Made by a program: the position numbers and the translations under genes. Shown here piece by piece: positions 43,466 to 53,126 of a DNA stretch of 64,000 nucleotides (within the stretch, counting starts at the first letter, position 1; each line of letters begins with the position of its first letter). The notes beneath the pieces were generated by a model. The model was not told the DNA's origin and ran no database searches. It saw nothing but the letters and a program-made list of their open reading frames with translations. Source of the stretch: Blautia sp. XA-2221 (GTDB lineage: Bacteria > Bacillota > Clostridia > Lachnospirales > Lachnospiraceae); the NCBI RefSeq assembly GCF_028767025.1, contig NZ_JAJQXX010000006.1, positions 62,001-126,000 on the forward strand, given 5' to 3'.

Positions 43466-45244
43466 ATGACAGTACAGGAACGGCTTGCAGCTCTTCGAAG
43501 TCTGATGAAAGAAAAAAATGTGGACGCTTATCTGGTTCCCACAGATGATTTTCATGGCTCTGAATATGTAGGCGATTATTTTAAATGCAGAAAATATATT
43601 ACAGGATTTACCGGTTCTGCAGGAACCGCAGTGATCACCTCTGACATGGCAGGACTGTGGACGGACGGAAGATATTTTATCCAGGCAGCCCAGCAGCTTG
43701 AGGGAACCACTGTCACACTTTTTAAAATGGGAGAACCGGGGGTTCCTACCATACACGAATTTCTGAAGGATAAACTGACGGAAGGCATGTGTCTTGGATT
43801 TGACGGAAGATGTGTAAGCTCTGCGGAGGCAGAAGAACTGAAATCCCTTCTTGCAGACAAAAATATCCGTTTTTCCGTAGAAGAAGATCTGGTGGGAGAA
43901 ATCTGGAAAGAACGCCCGGAGCTTTCCTGTGAGCCGGTTATGGAGCTTGAGGAAAAATGGGCAGGAAAGTCAAGAGCAGATAAATGTTCTCAGATCCGTG
44001 AAAAAATGGCAGAAAAAGGCGCAGATGCCTTTATCCTTACCTCTCTTGACGATATTGCGTGGCTTTTAAATATCCGCGGAAACGATATTCACTGCTGCCC
44101 GGTAGTTCTTTCCTATCTTGTAATGACACAGGATGAACTTCTTCTCTTTGCCAATGAGAAAGCTTTTGATACTACGGTAAAAATGTCTCTGGAAAAAGAC
44201 GGTGTGGTCCTGAAACCTTATAATGATATTTATCAGTACGCAAAAACCATTCCGGAGAACAAAACGGTTCTTCTCTCCAGAAAAAACGTAAACAGCCGTC
44301 TGGTAAGCAGCCTTCCGGAAAGCGTAAAGATCATGGATGAAGAAAATCTTACTCTTTTTCCAAAAGCAGTCAAAAATCCGGTTGAAGTGGAAAATGAACG
44401 CATTGCCCATATCAAAGACGGTGTGGCTGTAACAAAGTTTATTTACTGGCTGAAAAAGAATGTAGGAAAAACAACGATCACAGAGCTCAGCGCAGCAGAT
44501 CATTTATTTGCTTTGCGCAAAGAACAGGAAAACTTCCTGGACAACAGCTTTGACCCCATTGTTTCCTATGCAGGACATGCTGCAATCTGTCATTACAGCC
44601 CGTCACCGGAAACAGACATTCCTCTGGAGCCTCACGGACTGGCTCTCTGCGATACCGGCGGACACTATCTGGAAGGTTCTACCGATATTACAAGAACGGT
44701 TGTACTCGGCCCGGTAACGGAAAAAGAAAAGAAATATTTTACCCTTGTGTTAAAAGGTCATCTGAATCTCAGTGACGCAAAATTCCGTTACGGTTGCAGC
44801 GGTCAGAACCTGGACTATATTGCAAGAGAACCGCTCTGGAGACTTGGCGAGGACTATAACCATGGAACCGGACACGGTGTAGGGTATCTTCTGAATGTAC
44901 ATGAAGGACCAAACAGCTTCCGATGGAAATCCGGTACTGCTGTGCTGGAGGAGGGAATGATCACTTCCAATGAGCCGGGTTATTATGTGGAAAATGAATT
45001 CGGCATCCGCCATGAGAATCTCCTTGTGTGCCAAAAAGCCGAAAAGACCGCTTACGGTCAGTTCATGTGCTTTGAGAACCTGACCATGGTTCCGTTTGAT
45101 CTTGAGGGAATCGAACCGGAACTTTTATCAGACCATGAAAAAGAGCTTTTAAACCGGTATCACGCAGAAGTTTATACAAAAATTTCTCCCTATCTGAATG
45201 ATGAGGAAAAACAGTGGCTGAAAGAGGCAACAAGAGAAATCTGA
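43466..45244 (+). CDS. pepP: Xaa-Pro aminopeptidase (M24B, long form)
   Basis: This metallo-aminopeptidase removes N-terminal residues ahead of proline. The 592 residues comprise two creatinase-like N-terminal domains (about 1-300) and the C-terminal pita-bread domain. Metal ligands are seen in CDTGGHYLEGSTDITR (two Asp), GTGHGVGYLLNVHEGP (His) and SNEPGYYVENEFGIRHENLL (two Glu). The long form resembles eukaryotic-type aminopeptidase P. CAAAGGAGATG precedes the ATG. A 121-bp gap separates it from the M28 gene. A terminator follows. Confidence 0.95.
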   Translation: MTVQERLAALRSLMKEKNVDAYLVPTDDFHGSEYVGDYFKCRKYITGFTGSAGTAVITSDMAGLWTDGRYFIQAAQQLEGTTVTLFKMGEPGVPTIHEFLKDKLTEGMCLGFDGRCVSSAEAEELKSLLADKNIRFSVEEDLVGEIWKERPELSCEPVMELEEKWAGKSRADKCSQIREKMAEKGADAFILTSLDDIAWLLNIRGNDIHCCPVVLSYLVMTQDELLLFANEKAFDTTVKMSLEKDGVVLKPYNDIYQYAKTIPENKTVLLSRKNVNSRLVSSLPESVKIMDEENLTLFPKAVKNPVEVENERIAHIKDGVAVTKFIYWLKKNVGKTTITELSAADHLFALRKEQENFLDNSFDPIVSYAGHAAICHYSPSPETDIPLEPHGLALCDTGGHYLEGSTDITRTVVLGPVTEKEKKYFTLVLKGHLNLSDAKFRYGCSGQNLDYIAREPLWRLGEDYNHGTGHGVGYLLNVHEGPNSFRWKSGTAVLEEGMITSNEPGYYVENEFGIRHENLLVCQKAEKTAYGQFMCFENLTMVPFDLEGIEPELLSDHEKELLNRYHAEVYTKISPYLNDEEKQWLKEATREI

Positions 45245-45281
45245 GAACCGGAAAAGTATATTAACTGAATCAGTTTTTATT

Positions 45282-45335
45282 ATCAGGGCATGTGCATGAA
45301 GCAGCAAGATTTTTGTATATTGCCCTGATGTTTTT
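45282..45335 (+). terminator. Terminator after the peptidase cluster
   Basis: ATCAGGGCA pairs perfectly with TGCCCTGAT (9 bp, long loop) and is followed by GTTTTTATTTT. Confidence 0.75.
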
Positions 45336-45446
45336 ATTTTGCAGAAAAGCAGCAAAAATTTTAAATGATGCAGGTTTTGTAACAAAAACAGTATACTGCA
45401 AATGGAATCAGGAAAAGATTTAGATATAGATTGAGGTAGATAAAAC

Positions 45447-46520
45447 ATGTTTGTATTTCCGTGGTATGCATTAAATGACGAAATAAAAATTCTGGAAAAT
45501 CCGGAGAACGGAGAGAATCTGGAATTATCCAGAACGGATCATATGAGGTATATGAAAGTTCCGTTTATTATTAATGTCATGTCTAATGGACAGCATGAAG
45601 AAAAACAGGAGATCCGGTTTGGGGGTATTTCCAGTGGAAAAAAGTTTATGACCAAACAGGAAGGGGTCTGCCACATTGAAAACGGAAAAATCATTTTTCC
45701 GGATGAATGGGGAATTAAAATGCACCGGCACGATTATTATGAGCTGATGTATGTACTGGAAGGCTCGGTAGAACAGAAAATCGAAAACAGTTCCTATGTT
45801 TACCATAAGGGCGAGGGCTGTTTTATCAATCGCAATGCCAAACATCAGGAAATCTCCGGGAAGGATTTTTTTGTGGTATATCTGTGTCTTTCCAATGAAT
45901 ACGTACAGGAACTGTTGGATTATTCTCACAAGACAACTGGCAGCATTTATCGTTTTCTGGCATCCAGTATGAGCGGAAAATCTCCCTATAAAAAAGACTA
46001 TCTTTATATTTCATGTACTTCAGAAGGAGAAAGTGTAAATAAAGCTTATAATCTGTTTGAAGAAATGACAAAAGAGCTGATCCAGCAGGAACCAGGCTAT
46101 CTTCATATTTTCTGCGGACTGGTAGAGCGTTTGTTTGGGGTATTTCAGGATACAAAGCTTTATAAAATACGATATGTGACACTGGACTGTTCGGCAGAAG
46201 AGCAGCTTTTTGAAAAAATAAAACTGCTGATCGAAGAAAATCCCAGAAAATATTCCAGGCAGGAATTGTCTGAAAGACTGAACTACAGTGGCGATTATCT
46301 CAATAAAATCGTAAAAAAGTTTACAGGTCTTACGATTACCGGTTATTCTCAGAAAGTTTTGCTGAAAAAAGCAAAGCTTTTGCTGGAAGAGGGAGATACG
46401 AGCGTTTCTTCTGTGATGAAGCAGCTTGGCTTTCGTGGCTCCAGCCGTTTTTACGAAATGTTCAAGGAAGAATTCCATATGCTTCCCGGAGATTGTAAAA
46501 AAACATTTAAGAATGTCTGA
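45447..46520 (+). CDS. AraC family transcriptional regulator
   Basis: The 357-residue regulator has an N-terminal cupin-type sensor domain (MHRHDYYELMYVLEGSVEQK, residues about 90-150) and a C-terminal double helix-turn-helix domain (about 250-345, with ELSERLNYSGDYLNKIVKKF and FRGSSRFYEMFKEEFHM). It probably senses a sugar or glycoside and activates the symporter and glycosidase genes that follow (inference from location). GAGGTAGATAAAAC precedes the ATG. Confidence 0.93.
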   Translation: MFVFPWYALNDEIKILENPENGENLELSRTDHMRYMKVPFIINVMSNGQHEEKQEIRFGGISSGKKFMTKQEGVCHIENGKIIFPDEWGIKMHRHDYYELMYVLEGSVEQKIENSSYVYHKGEGCFINRNAKHQEISGKDFFVVYLCLSNEYVQELLDYSHKTTGSIYRFLASSMSGKSPYKKDYLYISCTSEGESVNKAYNLFEEMTKELIQQEPGYLHIFCGLVERLFGVFQDTKLYKIRYVTLDCSAEEQLFEKIKLLIEENPRKYSRQELSERLNYSGDYLNKIVKKFTGLTITGYSQKVLLKKAKLLLEEGDTSVSSVMKQLGFRGSSRFYEMFKEEFHMLPGDCKKTFKNV

Positions 46521-46564
46521 AATGGATATAAAATCATACATCTTGTCGTGTTTAAGATAATGAA

Positions 46565-46591
46565 TTGACCTTCTTTTTAGAGTATTATAAT
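46565..46591 (+). promoter_or_regulatory. Promoter of the symporter-glycosidase genes
   Basis: TTGACC (46565-46570) and TATAAT (46586-46591) are separated by a short 15-bp spacer. A small dyad ATCTT/AAGAT lies at about 46538-46557. The suboptimal spacing fits a need for an activator such as the adjacent AraC protein (inference). Confidence 0.5.
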
Positions 46592-46622
46592 AAACATATG
46601 AAAACGGGAAAAGGAGGATGTT

Positions 46623-48008
46623 ATGAAAACCGCACAAAAACAAGAAAAGATGTCACAGGTAGTGGCAGGGGAAGTAAAAGGCAGGGAAATGTTCGGACAT
46701 GCAATTGCAGGTTTCGGTCAGAACCTTATTTTTGGTCTGTGGAGCAGTTACATGATGGTATTCTACACAGATATTTTTGGAATCTCTGCCGGCGCTGCAA
46801 GTATCATCATGCTGATCACAAGAATCTGGGATGGTATCAATGACCCAATGATGGGAACCATTGCAGACCATACAAAAACAAAATGGGGACGTTACAGACC
46901 ATGGCTTCTGTTTATGGCTCCGGTTATTGTTATCTTTTTGGTACTGAACTTCAGCTCACCGGATCTGTCACCAACATTAAAGATCGTATATGCTGCAGTT
47001 ACTTATGTAATGATGAGTATGGCATTTACTGCTGTAGACGTTCCTTACTGGACCATGCCGGCAGCAATGTCTTCTGATGTACAGAAGCGTTCCAAAATCA
47101 TCAGCTTTTCAAGAATGTCCACAACACTGGCAACAACTGTTTTAGGTATTATCGCAATCCCTCTTATCAATGCACTGGGAAAAGGCGATAAACAAAAAGG
47201 ATATATGATGACTGCCCTTGTTGTCGGAGTGTTAGGAGCTATATTCTATCTGATCGGATTTGCAAATATCCGTGAACATGTAGAACCAGTTCCAAATCAG
47301 AAGATTACTTTAAAAAGCTCTGTAAAGACAATTACACAGAATAAACCTCTGTTGTTATTACTTTGCTGTGGACTTCTGGGTAATATCGGAACAATGTTGA
47401 AACAGGGAATGGTCATTTATTATGTAAAGGACTGCGTAGGGTCAGAATCTCTGATTCCAATTTTCAGCGTATTATTCCTTCCGGGTATGTTCCTGGGTCT
47501 TATCATCGCGCCTATATTTACTAAACGTTTTGATTCCAAAACCGTATTTATCGGTGGAAGGATTTTTGGAATCATTGTAGATGTTATTTTCTTCTTTACA
47601 GGATTCGAAAACGTTGGTCTGGTTATGTTCTTATATGCACTGACAAGTATTCCTCTTGGAATTTCTTCTGTTGTATCTGCAACTATGATCACCAATACCA
47701 TTGAATATGCAGAGTGGAAATTCGGAAACCGTCAGGAAGGTCTTATCAGCTCCACTCAGACTTTAATGGCAAAAATCGGTATGGCATTAAGTGCCGGTGT
47801 AACAGGACTGGTGCTTGAAATGGCAAATTACGTTCCAAATCAGGTAACAGGCGAAACACAGATGATGATCCACGGTGCGTTTACTTTATTCTGTGCAGTA
47901 ATTGGTGTACTGGCGATTATCCCGATGTTATTCAATAAATTTACAGATAAGGAGCATGCCAAAATTGTGGCAGAGCTTGCAGAACGCAAAAAACAACAGG
48001 AACAGTAA
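46623..48008 (+). CDS. GPH-family glycoside:cation symporter (MFS)
   Basis: This twelve-helix sugar symporter of the glycoside-pentoside-hexuronide family (MelB, UidB and XylP relatives) has 461 residues. The cation/sugar motif region GINDPMMGTIADHTKTKWGR followed by YRPW is diagnostic. It should import a glycoside or glucuronide with Na+ or H+. AAAAGGAGGATGTT precedes the ATG. The GH2 gene begins 10 bp after the stop, so transporter and enzyme are cotranscribed. Confidence 0.93.
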   Translation: MKTAQKQEKMSQVVAGEVKGREMFGHAIAGFGQNLIFGLWSSYMMVFYTDIFGISAGAASIIMLITRIWDGINDPMMGTIADHTKTKWGRYRPWLLFMAPVIVIFLVLNFSSPDLSPTLKIVYAAVTYVMMSMAFTAVDVPYWTMPAAMSSDVQKRSKIISFSRMSTTLATTVLGIIAIPLINALGKGDKQKGYMMTALVVGVLGAIFYLIGFANIREHVEPVPNQKITLKSSVKTITQNKPLLLLLCCGLLGNIGTMLKQGMVIYYVKDCVGSESLIPIFSVLFLPGMFLGLIIAPIFTKRFDSKTVFIGGRIFGIIVDVIFFFTGFENVGLVMFLYALTSIPLGISSVVSATMITNTIEYAEWKFGNRQEGLISSTQTLMAKIGMALSAGVTGLVLEMANYVPNQVTGETQMMIHGAFTLFCAVIGVLAIIPMLFNKFTDKEHAKIVAELAERKKQQEQ

Positions 48009-48018
48009 GGAGAATCAG

Positions 48019-50490
48019 ATGAGAACAAAACAGAATTTTGATAAAAACTGGAAGTATATCATTGACGAAGTAGGTCCTCTCCCAAAAACCTATGCCAAAA
48101 GTGGGATTGTAGCCGGAATCAGTAACGCTGTAGATGGTGAGCTTTTTGAGCCATTTGCCGGAGCAGGAAATATGCTCCGTGCTCTGCAGGATATTCTTCC
48201 TGCAGGGGATGATGCAAAAGGTGATGTAGACGCTGCAGATATGCTCATGGGAAATCTTCCGGAAAAAGCAAAATCGACCAAAAACTGGAAGAACGTAGAT
48301 CTTCCCCATGATTTCCGCGTAGAGATCGGGGTGCAGGATAATGCTACCAACTGGGCGCAGGGATACATTCCGGACGGAATTGCATACTACAGAAAAGCAT
48401 TCAAAATTCCGAAAAGCACATTAGGTAAACGTGTTGTTCTCGAATTTGACGGTGTAATGAGAAATGCTTCTTTCTGGTATAACGGATGTTTTATCGGAGA
48501 TCATTATTCCGGATATACAGGATTTCAGTTTGATGTAACAGAGTTGACAAAGTATGGGGACGACGAGGGAGATAATGTAATTCTGGTACGCTGCGACACC
48601 ACAAACGGAAGTGAAGGCTGGTGGTACGAAGGCGGCGGTATTTATCGTCACACCTGGCTTACGATTTATGAAAACGTCCATGTGGATCGCTGGGGAGTTT
48701 TTGTTAAGCCAACAGTAACAGGCAAAGATGCTGTGCTGGATATTGAGACTACTGTATGCAACGAAACCTTTGAAAAGAAAAATTATCGGGTATGCACAAC
48801 GGTATTGGATCCGTCCGGTCAGGAAATCGGTCAGGCAGAGTGTACAGGAACACTTCCTGTATATGGAAAAGATACACAGAAATCCAAGCTTGCTGTAAAA
48901 GATGCTCAGCTTTGGGACTGTGAAAATCCATATATGTACAAGGCCATCACAGAAGTATTTGAAGATGACAGACTGGTGGATAATTATGAAACACCTTTCG
49001 GTATCCGCAGTATTGCATATACAGATGAGGGGCTTCTCTTAAACGGTCAGAAGACACCTCTTTACGGCACCTGCTTCCATCAGGATTTTGTAGGTGTAGG
49101 CGCCGGAATTCCGGATGCCATCCAGAATTACAAGATTAAAAAGATCAGAGAAGTTGGTTTCAACGCATTCCGTTCCTCTCATAACCCGGCAACTCTGGAG
49201 CTCCTGGATGCCTGTGATCACTACGGTGTACTGGTTATTAACGAAAACCGTATTATTGAAGCCACAAAGCATCGTATGGAAGATCTTGAAGAATTGATCA
49301 AGAGTTCCAGAAACCATCCTTGTGTATTTGCGTGGAGCATGTCAAATGAGGAGATTTTTGCCGGAAGCTATCAGGCGCTGCGTATTCTTGATAAAATGAT
49401 CCCGTTTGCAAAGAGCCTGGACGACAGCAGACTGTTCTTATCTGCAGAAGCTTTCCTTTCAGGAGAAATGGCTGCCAGGTATGGTCTGGAAATCTATGAT
49501 ATCTTTGGAATGAACTATGCAGAGTCCGCTCTTAATAATAACCAGATCAAAAATCTGTCCGAGAATTATCCGGATATGAAGTTTTTGAGCACAGAGAGCG
49601 CTTCCTGGTATACTACAAGAGGAATCTATGAGGATAATAAGGAGCGTGGACACTGTTCCAGCTATGGAACACGCTATGTTATGATGGGCGGCGAAGGCGG
49701 TCCTAACGCAGGAGGAACTGCAAGACCGTGGCAGACATGGAATTTCTACAAAGAAAATCCCAGAACCGGCGGCTTCTTTATCTGGACCGGCTTTGATTAC
49801 AGAGGCGAACCGACTCCGTTAAAACAGTATCAGGTATGCTCCAATTTTGGTATCATGGATACCTGCGGTTTCCCGAAAGATGACTGCTTCTATTATGAGG
49901 CAAGGATGAAGGAGACTCCGCTGATCCATATTATGCCTCACTGGACCTGGGAAAAAGAAGGCGAGATTAAAACCATTCGTCTGTATACCAACTGTGAGGA
50001 AGCTGAGCTGTTCTTAAATGGCAAGTCCTTAGACAGAAAAGCTCTGGAGGAAGACTGGATCCAATTTGAGGTTCCTTACCATCTGGGAGAATTAAAAGCT
50101 GTAGGATACAAGAACGGTGAGATTATCGCAGAGGATATTCAGAAAACAGCTGGAGAACCGGCTGCCATCCGTATGGAAGCAGACCGCAGCTCTATTCAGG
50201 GTGACGGCATGGATGTTTCCTGTGTGAAAGTTTCTGTTGTAGATAAAAACGGTATTTTCGTTCCAAACGCAGAAAATAATATCACCTTTGAAGTAACAGG
50301 GGCAGGTCATCTGCTCGGTCTTGGAAACGGCGATCCAGGATGCAGAGAAAATGACAAGGCATCTTCCAGACACGCATTTTCCGGTCTGGTGCTGGCTCTG
50401 ATCCAGTCTAATGAGGATAGTGGAGAGATCAGGGTCAAAGCATCTTCTGAAGGACTTGAAACCTGTGAGCTTATTTTAAAAGCAGAGTAA
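48019..50490 (+). CDS. Glycoside hydrolase family 2 (beta-galactosidase or beta-glucuronidase type)
   Basis: The 823-residue cytoplasmic enzyme has GH2 modules: a sugar-binding jelly roll (about 85-220, FRVEIGVQDNATNWAQGYIP), an Ig-like domain (about 225-335), the TIM barrel (about 335-610) and C-terminal beta domains. The acid/base is likely Glu444 in WSMSNEE and the nucleophile Glu526 in LSTESASWY. RSSHNPATLELLDACDHYG is a GH2 signature. Residues about 20-85 (AGISNAVDGELFEPFAGAGN and onward) are an insertion between the first strand and the WKNVDLPHDF motif, which most GH2 proteins lack. The specificity cannot be decided. ATG 48019 follows AAGGAGAATC; a longer frame lies inside the symporter gene. 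Confidence 0.93.
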   Translation: MRTKQNFDKNWKYIIDEVGPLPKTYAKSGIVAGISNAVDGELFEPFAGAGNMLRALQDILPAGDDAKGDVDAADMLMGNLPEKAKSTKNWKNVDLPHDFRVEIGVQDNATNWAQGYIPDGIAYYRKAFKIPKSTLGKRVVLEFDGVMRNASFWYNGCFIGDHYSGYTGFQFDVTELTKYGDDEGDNVILVRCDTTNGSEGWWYEGGGIYRHTWLTIYENVHVDRWGVFVKPTVTGKDAVLDIETTVCNETFEKKNYRVCTTVLDPSGQEIGQAECTGTLPVYGKDTQKSKLAVKDAQLWDCENPYMYKAITEVFEDDRLVDNYETPFGIRSIAYTDEGLLLNGQKTPLYGTCFHQDFVGVGAGIPDAIQNYKIKKIREVGFNAFRSSHNPATLELLDACDHYGVLVINENRIIEATKHRMEDLEELIKSSRNHPCVFAWSMSNEEIFAGSYQALRILDKMIPFAKSLDDSRLFLSAEAFLSGEMAARYGLEIYDIFGMNYAESALNNNQIKNLSENYPDMKFLSTESASWYTTRGIYEDNKERGHCSSYGTRYVMMGGEGGPNAGGTARPWQTWNFYKENPRTGGFFIWTGFDYRGEPTPLKQYQVCSNFGIMDTCGFPKDDCFYYEARMKETPLIHIMPHWTWEKEGEIKTIRLYTNCEEAELFLNGKSLDRKALEEDWIQFEVPYHLGELKAVGYKNGEIIAEDIQKTAGEPAAIRMEADRSSIQGDGMDVSCVKVSVVDKNGIFVPNAENNITFEVTGAGHLLGLGNGDPGCRENDKASSRHAFSGLVLALIQSNEDSGEIRVKASSEGLETCELILKAE

Positions 50491-50502
50491 AACAAAATAA
50501 AC

Positions 50503-50543
50503 CAGAAGGGACTGGATTCACATCTGGTCTCTTCTGATTTTTT
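50503..50543 (+). terminator. Terminator after the GH2 gene
   Basis: A 14-bp stem (CAGAAGGGAC.. with ..GGTCTCTTCTG, several G-T pairs) is followed by ATTTTTTG. Confidence 0.75.
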
Positions 50544-50605
50544 GCTTCTCTTATAGAGAAAATACTGTTGTCGTGATAAAAATATGTTATGAAAGGGGAA
50601 TTACT

Positions 50606-52216
50606 GTGAAATCATTTTATATAAATGGAACTGTTATCACTATGGAAGATGACGCGCTATATGCGGAAGCAGTATGCGTAGAAAACGGTAAGATTCTTGC
50701 AGTCGGCCATCAGGACGAGATCATGAAGTTTTATAAAGAAAATGAGGATGAGATCATTGATCTTCACGGTGGCGTCATGCTTCCGGGATTTATTGACGGA
50801 CACTCTCATTTTGTAGGTGTGGCAAATGCAATGAGACAGTGCGACCTTTCCTCCTGCGAAAGCTTTCAGGATATTATAGATACCATGAAAGCGTTTAAAG
50901 ATCAGAAGAAGCTTCCGGAAGATGCATGGCTGATAGGCAGCAATTATGATCACAACTTTTTGAAAGAAGAACGTCATCCCACTAGAGAAATTCTGGATCA
51001 GATCAGCACAGAAAATCCTGTTCTTCTGATTCATGCTTCCTCCCATATGGGCGTGACAAACAGCAAAGGGCTTCAGCTTCAGGGAATTGACGAGCATACA
51101 GAGGATCCCTCTGACGGCCGTTACGGACGAATGGAAGGAACACAGATCCCTGACGGATATATGGAAGAAAAAACCTTTCTCAGATTTCAGGCGGCTATTC
51201 CTGCCGGTTCACCGGAGGAGCTTATGAACCTGATCACGGAAGCTCAGAAAGTTTATGCCAGCTATGGTATTACAACCGTTCAGGATGGAATGGTAGGAAA
51301 ACCGCTGTTCCAGCTTCTGAAAGCAGCTTCAGACATGAAACTGTTACATCTTGATGTAGTTGGATATCTGGATATCACCTCAGTTTCTGATCTTATAGAG
51401 GAAGAATGTGATTATGCAGGAAAATATCGCAATCATTTAAAAATGGGAGGATATAAAATCTTTCTGGACGGTTCTCCGCAAGGAAAAACAGCCTGGATGA
51501 CAAACCCCTATGCGGGAGAAAAAGATTATTGCGGATATCCCATCTATAAAGACGAACAGCTGCAAACATATATTCACCTGGCTCTTGACAAAAAGCAGCA
51601 GCTTCTGGCTCACTGCAATGGAGATGCGGCGGCAGAGCAGTACATTTCACAGTTTGAGAAGGAACTGGCTTCACGGGAAAACAAGGATATTTACAGAGCT
51701 GTTATGGTACATGCCCAGCTTGTACAAAAAGAACAGCTTCACCGCATGGCAGAAATCGGAATGATCCCCAGCTTTTTTGTTGCTCATACTTATTACTGGG
51801 GAGATATCCATTTAAAGAATTTTGGAGAAAAACGTGGAAGTCAGATTTCTCCGGTAAAAGATGCCATAGAATACCATATGAAATATACCTTCCATCAGGA
51901 TTCTCCTGTAATCCCGCCAGACATGATGAAAACAGTTTCCTGCGCCGTAAACCGGGTCACAAGAAAAGGCAGGAGCATTGGAGAAAACCAGAAAATTTCT
52001 GTTCTGGATGCTCTGAAAGCCATTACAAAATATGGGGCATATCAATACTTTGAAGAAGACACAAAAGGAACCATTGCACCTGGTAAAGTAGCAGATTTTG
52101 TGGTATTAGACCGAAACCCTCTGACAACAGAACCAGAAGATCTGGAAAATATTAAAGAGCTGTTGACAATCAAAGAGAATCAGGTGGTGTTCAGGAAAGG
52201 GGAGAAAAATGAGTAA
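50606..52216 (+). CDS. YtcJ-like amidohydrolase
   Basis: This 536-residue metal-dependent hydrolase of the amidohydrolase superfamily (YtcJ/N-acyl-D-amino-acid deacylase-like) has the metal site in FIDGHSHF. MGGYKIFLDGSPQGKTAWM, LLAHCNGDAA and VMVHAQLV hold further ligands, and the C-terminal composite-sandwich motif is GTIAPGKVADFVVLDRNPL. The natural substrate of this group is mostly unknown. GTG 50606 follows AAAGGGGAA; the in-frame GTG at 50573 lacks a ribosome site. The 3' end overlaps the EamA transporter gene by 8 bp, suggesting a linked transport-hydrolysis pair. Confidence 0.9.
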   Translation: MKSFYINGTVITMEDDALYAEAVCVENGKILAVGHQDEIMKFYKENEDEIIDLHGGVMLPGFIDGHSHFVGVANAMRQCDLSSCESFQDIIDTMKAFKDQKKLPEDAWLIGSNYDHNFLKEERHPTREILDQISTENPVLLIHASSHMGVTNSKGLQLQGIDEHTEDPSDGRYGRMEGTQIPDGYMEEKTFLRFQAAIPAGSPEELMNLITEAQKVYASYGITTVQDGMVGKPLFQLLKAASDMKLLHLDVVGYLDITSVSDLIEEECDYAGKYRNHLKMGGYKIFLDGSPQGKTAWMTNPYAGEKDYCGYPIYKDEQLQTYIHLALDKKQQLLAHCNGDAAAEQYISQFEKELASRENKDIYRAVMVHAQLVQKEQLHRMAEIGMIPSFFVAHTYYWGDIHLKNFGEKRGSQISPVKDAIEYHMKYTFHQDSPVIPPDMMKTVSCAVNRVTRKGRSIGENQKISVLDALKAITKYGAYQYFEEDTKGTIAPGKVADFVVLDRNPLTTEPEDLENIKELLTIKENQVVFRKGEKNE

Positions 52217-53126
52217 ACGAAGCAAAGGAATCATTCTGGCTGTCATCACAGCCGTTATGTGGGGAATCATGGGGATTTTTGTCAGAGATCTGTCTGCCTA
52301 TGAGTTTTCCAATATAGATATTTCTTTTTTCAGATGTATACTGGCAGGAGCAGCCTATTTTATTTTTCTTCTCATAACAAAGCCGAGGGCGCTGAAAATT
52401 GATGTGAAGGGGCTTCTGATCTGTCTTGTGTATGGGGCAGTGGCTTACAGTATCAGTTTTGTAAGCTACAGTGTATCTGTTTCCAGAATTCCTGTGGGCG
52501 TTGCAACTGTGCTGATGTTTATGAGTCCTGTATGGGTGGCTGTTCTTGGAAGATTTATGTTTAAAGAAAGGCTTACCAAGCATAAAATCATTACCATCCT
52601 TATCTGCATCGTGGGAGCAGTTCTTGTTGCAGATATTCTGGGAAGCGGAAACATCCGGCTGGATATGATCGGTGTTCTTGCAGGAATCATCAATGGAATC
52701 GGTGTTGCCCTGCAGATCCTTCTTCCAAAGTTTTTTGCAAAGGATTATGATCGCGATACTCTTCTGGTATACGGATTCCTTGGAGCGGCCGTAGTGCTGG
52801 CATTCGGCGTGGATTTCCCGACTGTTATCTCCAATATGAACCATGTTCCAACAGGAAATTTGGTATGGGATCTGTTCGGAATCGGTATTCTGTGTACCAT
52901 GGTGGCAAATGTTTCCTGCGTAAAATCTACTCAGTATGTAGAGGCAACCACTACAAGCATCCTTTCTGCATTGGAGGTTGTTGTGGGTACATTGGCAGGC
53001 TTCCTTGTGTTCCATGAACATCTTACTTTTCTGCAGATCCTTGGAGCAGTTATCATTGTCTGCGGAGCAGTAGGATCTGAAATTATCAGTCCTCCAAAGA
53101 CATCAAAAGATAAAACCTGTTATTAA
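52209..53126 (+). CDS. EamA/DMT family transporter
   Basis: The ten-helix drug/metabolite transporter has two EamA repeats in 305 residues (about 6-140 and 150-290). AVMWGIMGIFVRDLS starts repeat 1, and TTTSILSALEVVVGTLAGFL ends repeat 2. Such proteins usually export or import small metabolites. The start overlaps the amidohydrolase stop and is preceded by AGGAAAGGGGAG, so it probably moves the substrate or product of that enzyme (inference). Confidence 0.9.
   Translation: MSKRSKGIILAVITAVMWGIMGIFVRDLSAYEFSNIDISFFRCILAGAAYFIFLLITKPRALKIDVKGLLICLVYGAVAYSISFVSYSVSVSRIPVGVATVLMFMSPVWVAVLGRFMFKERLTKHKIITILICIVGAVLVADILGSGNIRLDMIGVLAGIINGIGVALQILLPKFFAKDYDRDTLLVYGFLGAAVVLAFGVDFPTVISNMNHVPTGNLVWDLFGIGILCTMVANVSCVKSTQYVEATTTSILSALEVVVGTLAGFLVFHEHLTFLQILGAVIIVCGAVGSEIISPPKTSKDKTCY

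Noticed and set aside
47902-48018. Longer start for the GH2 enzyme inside the symporter gene
   Set aside because: There is no ribosome site there. ATG 48019 has AAGGAG at good spacing and a normal GH2 N-terminus.
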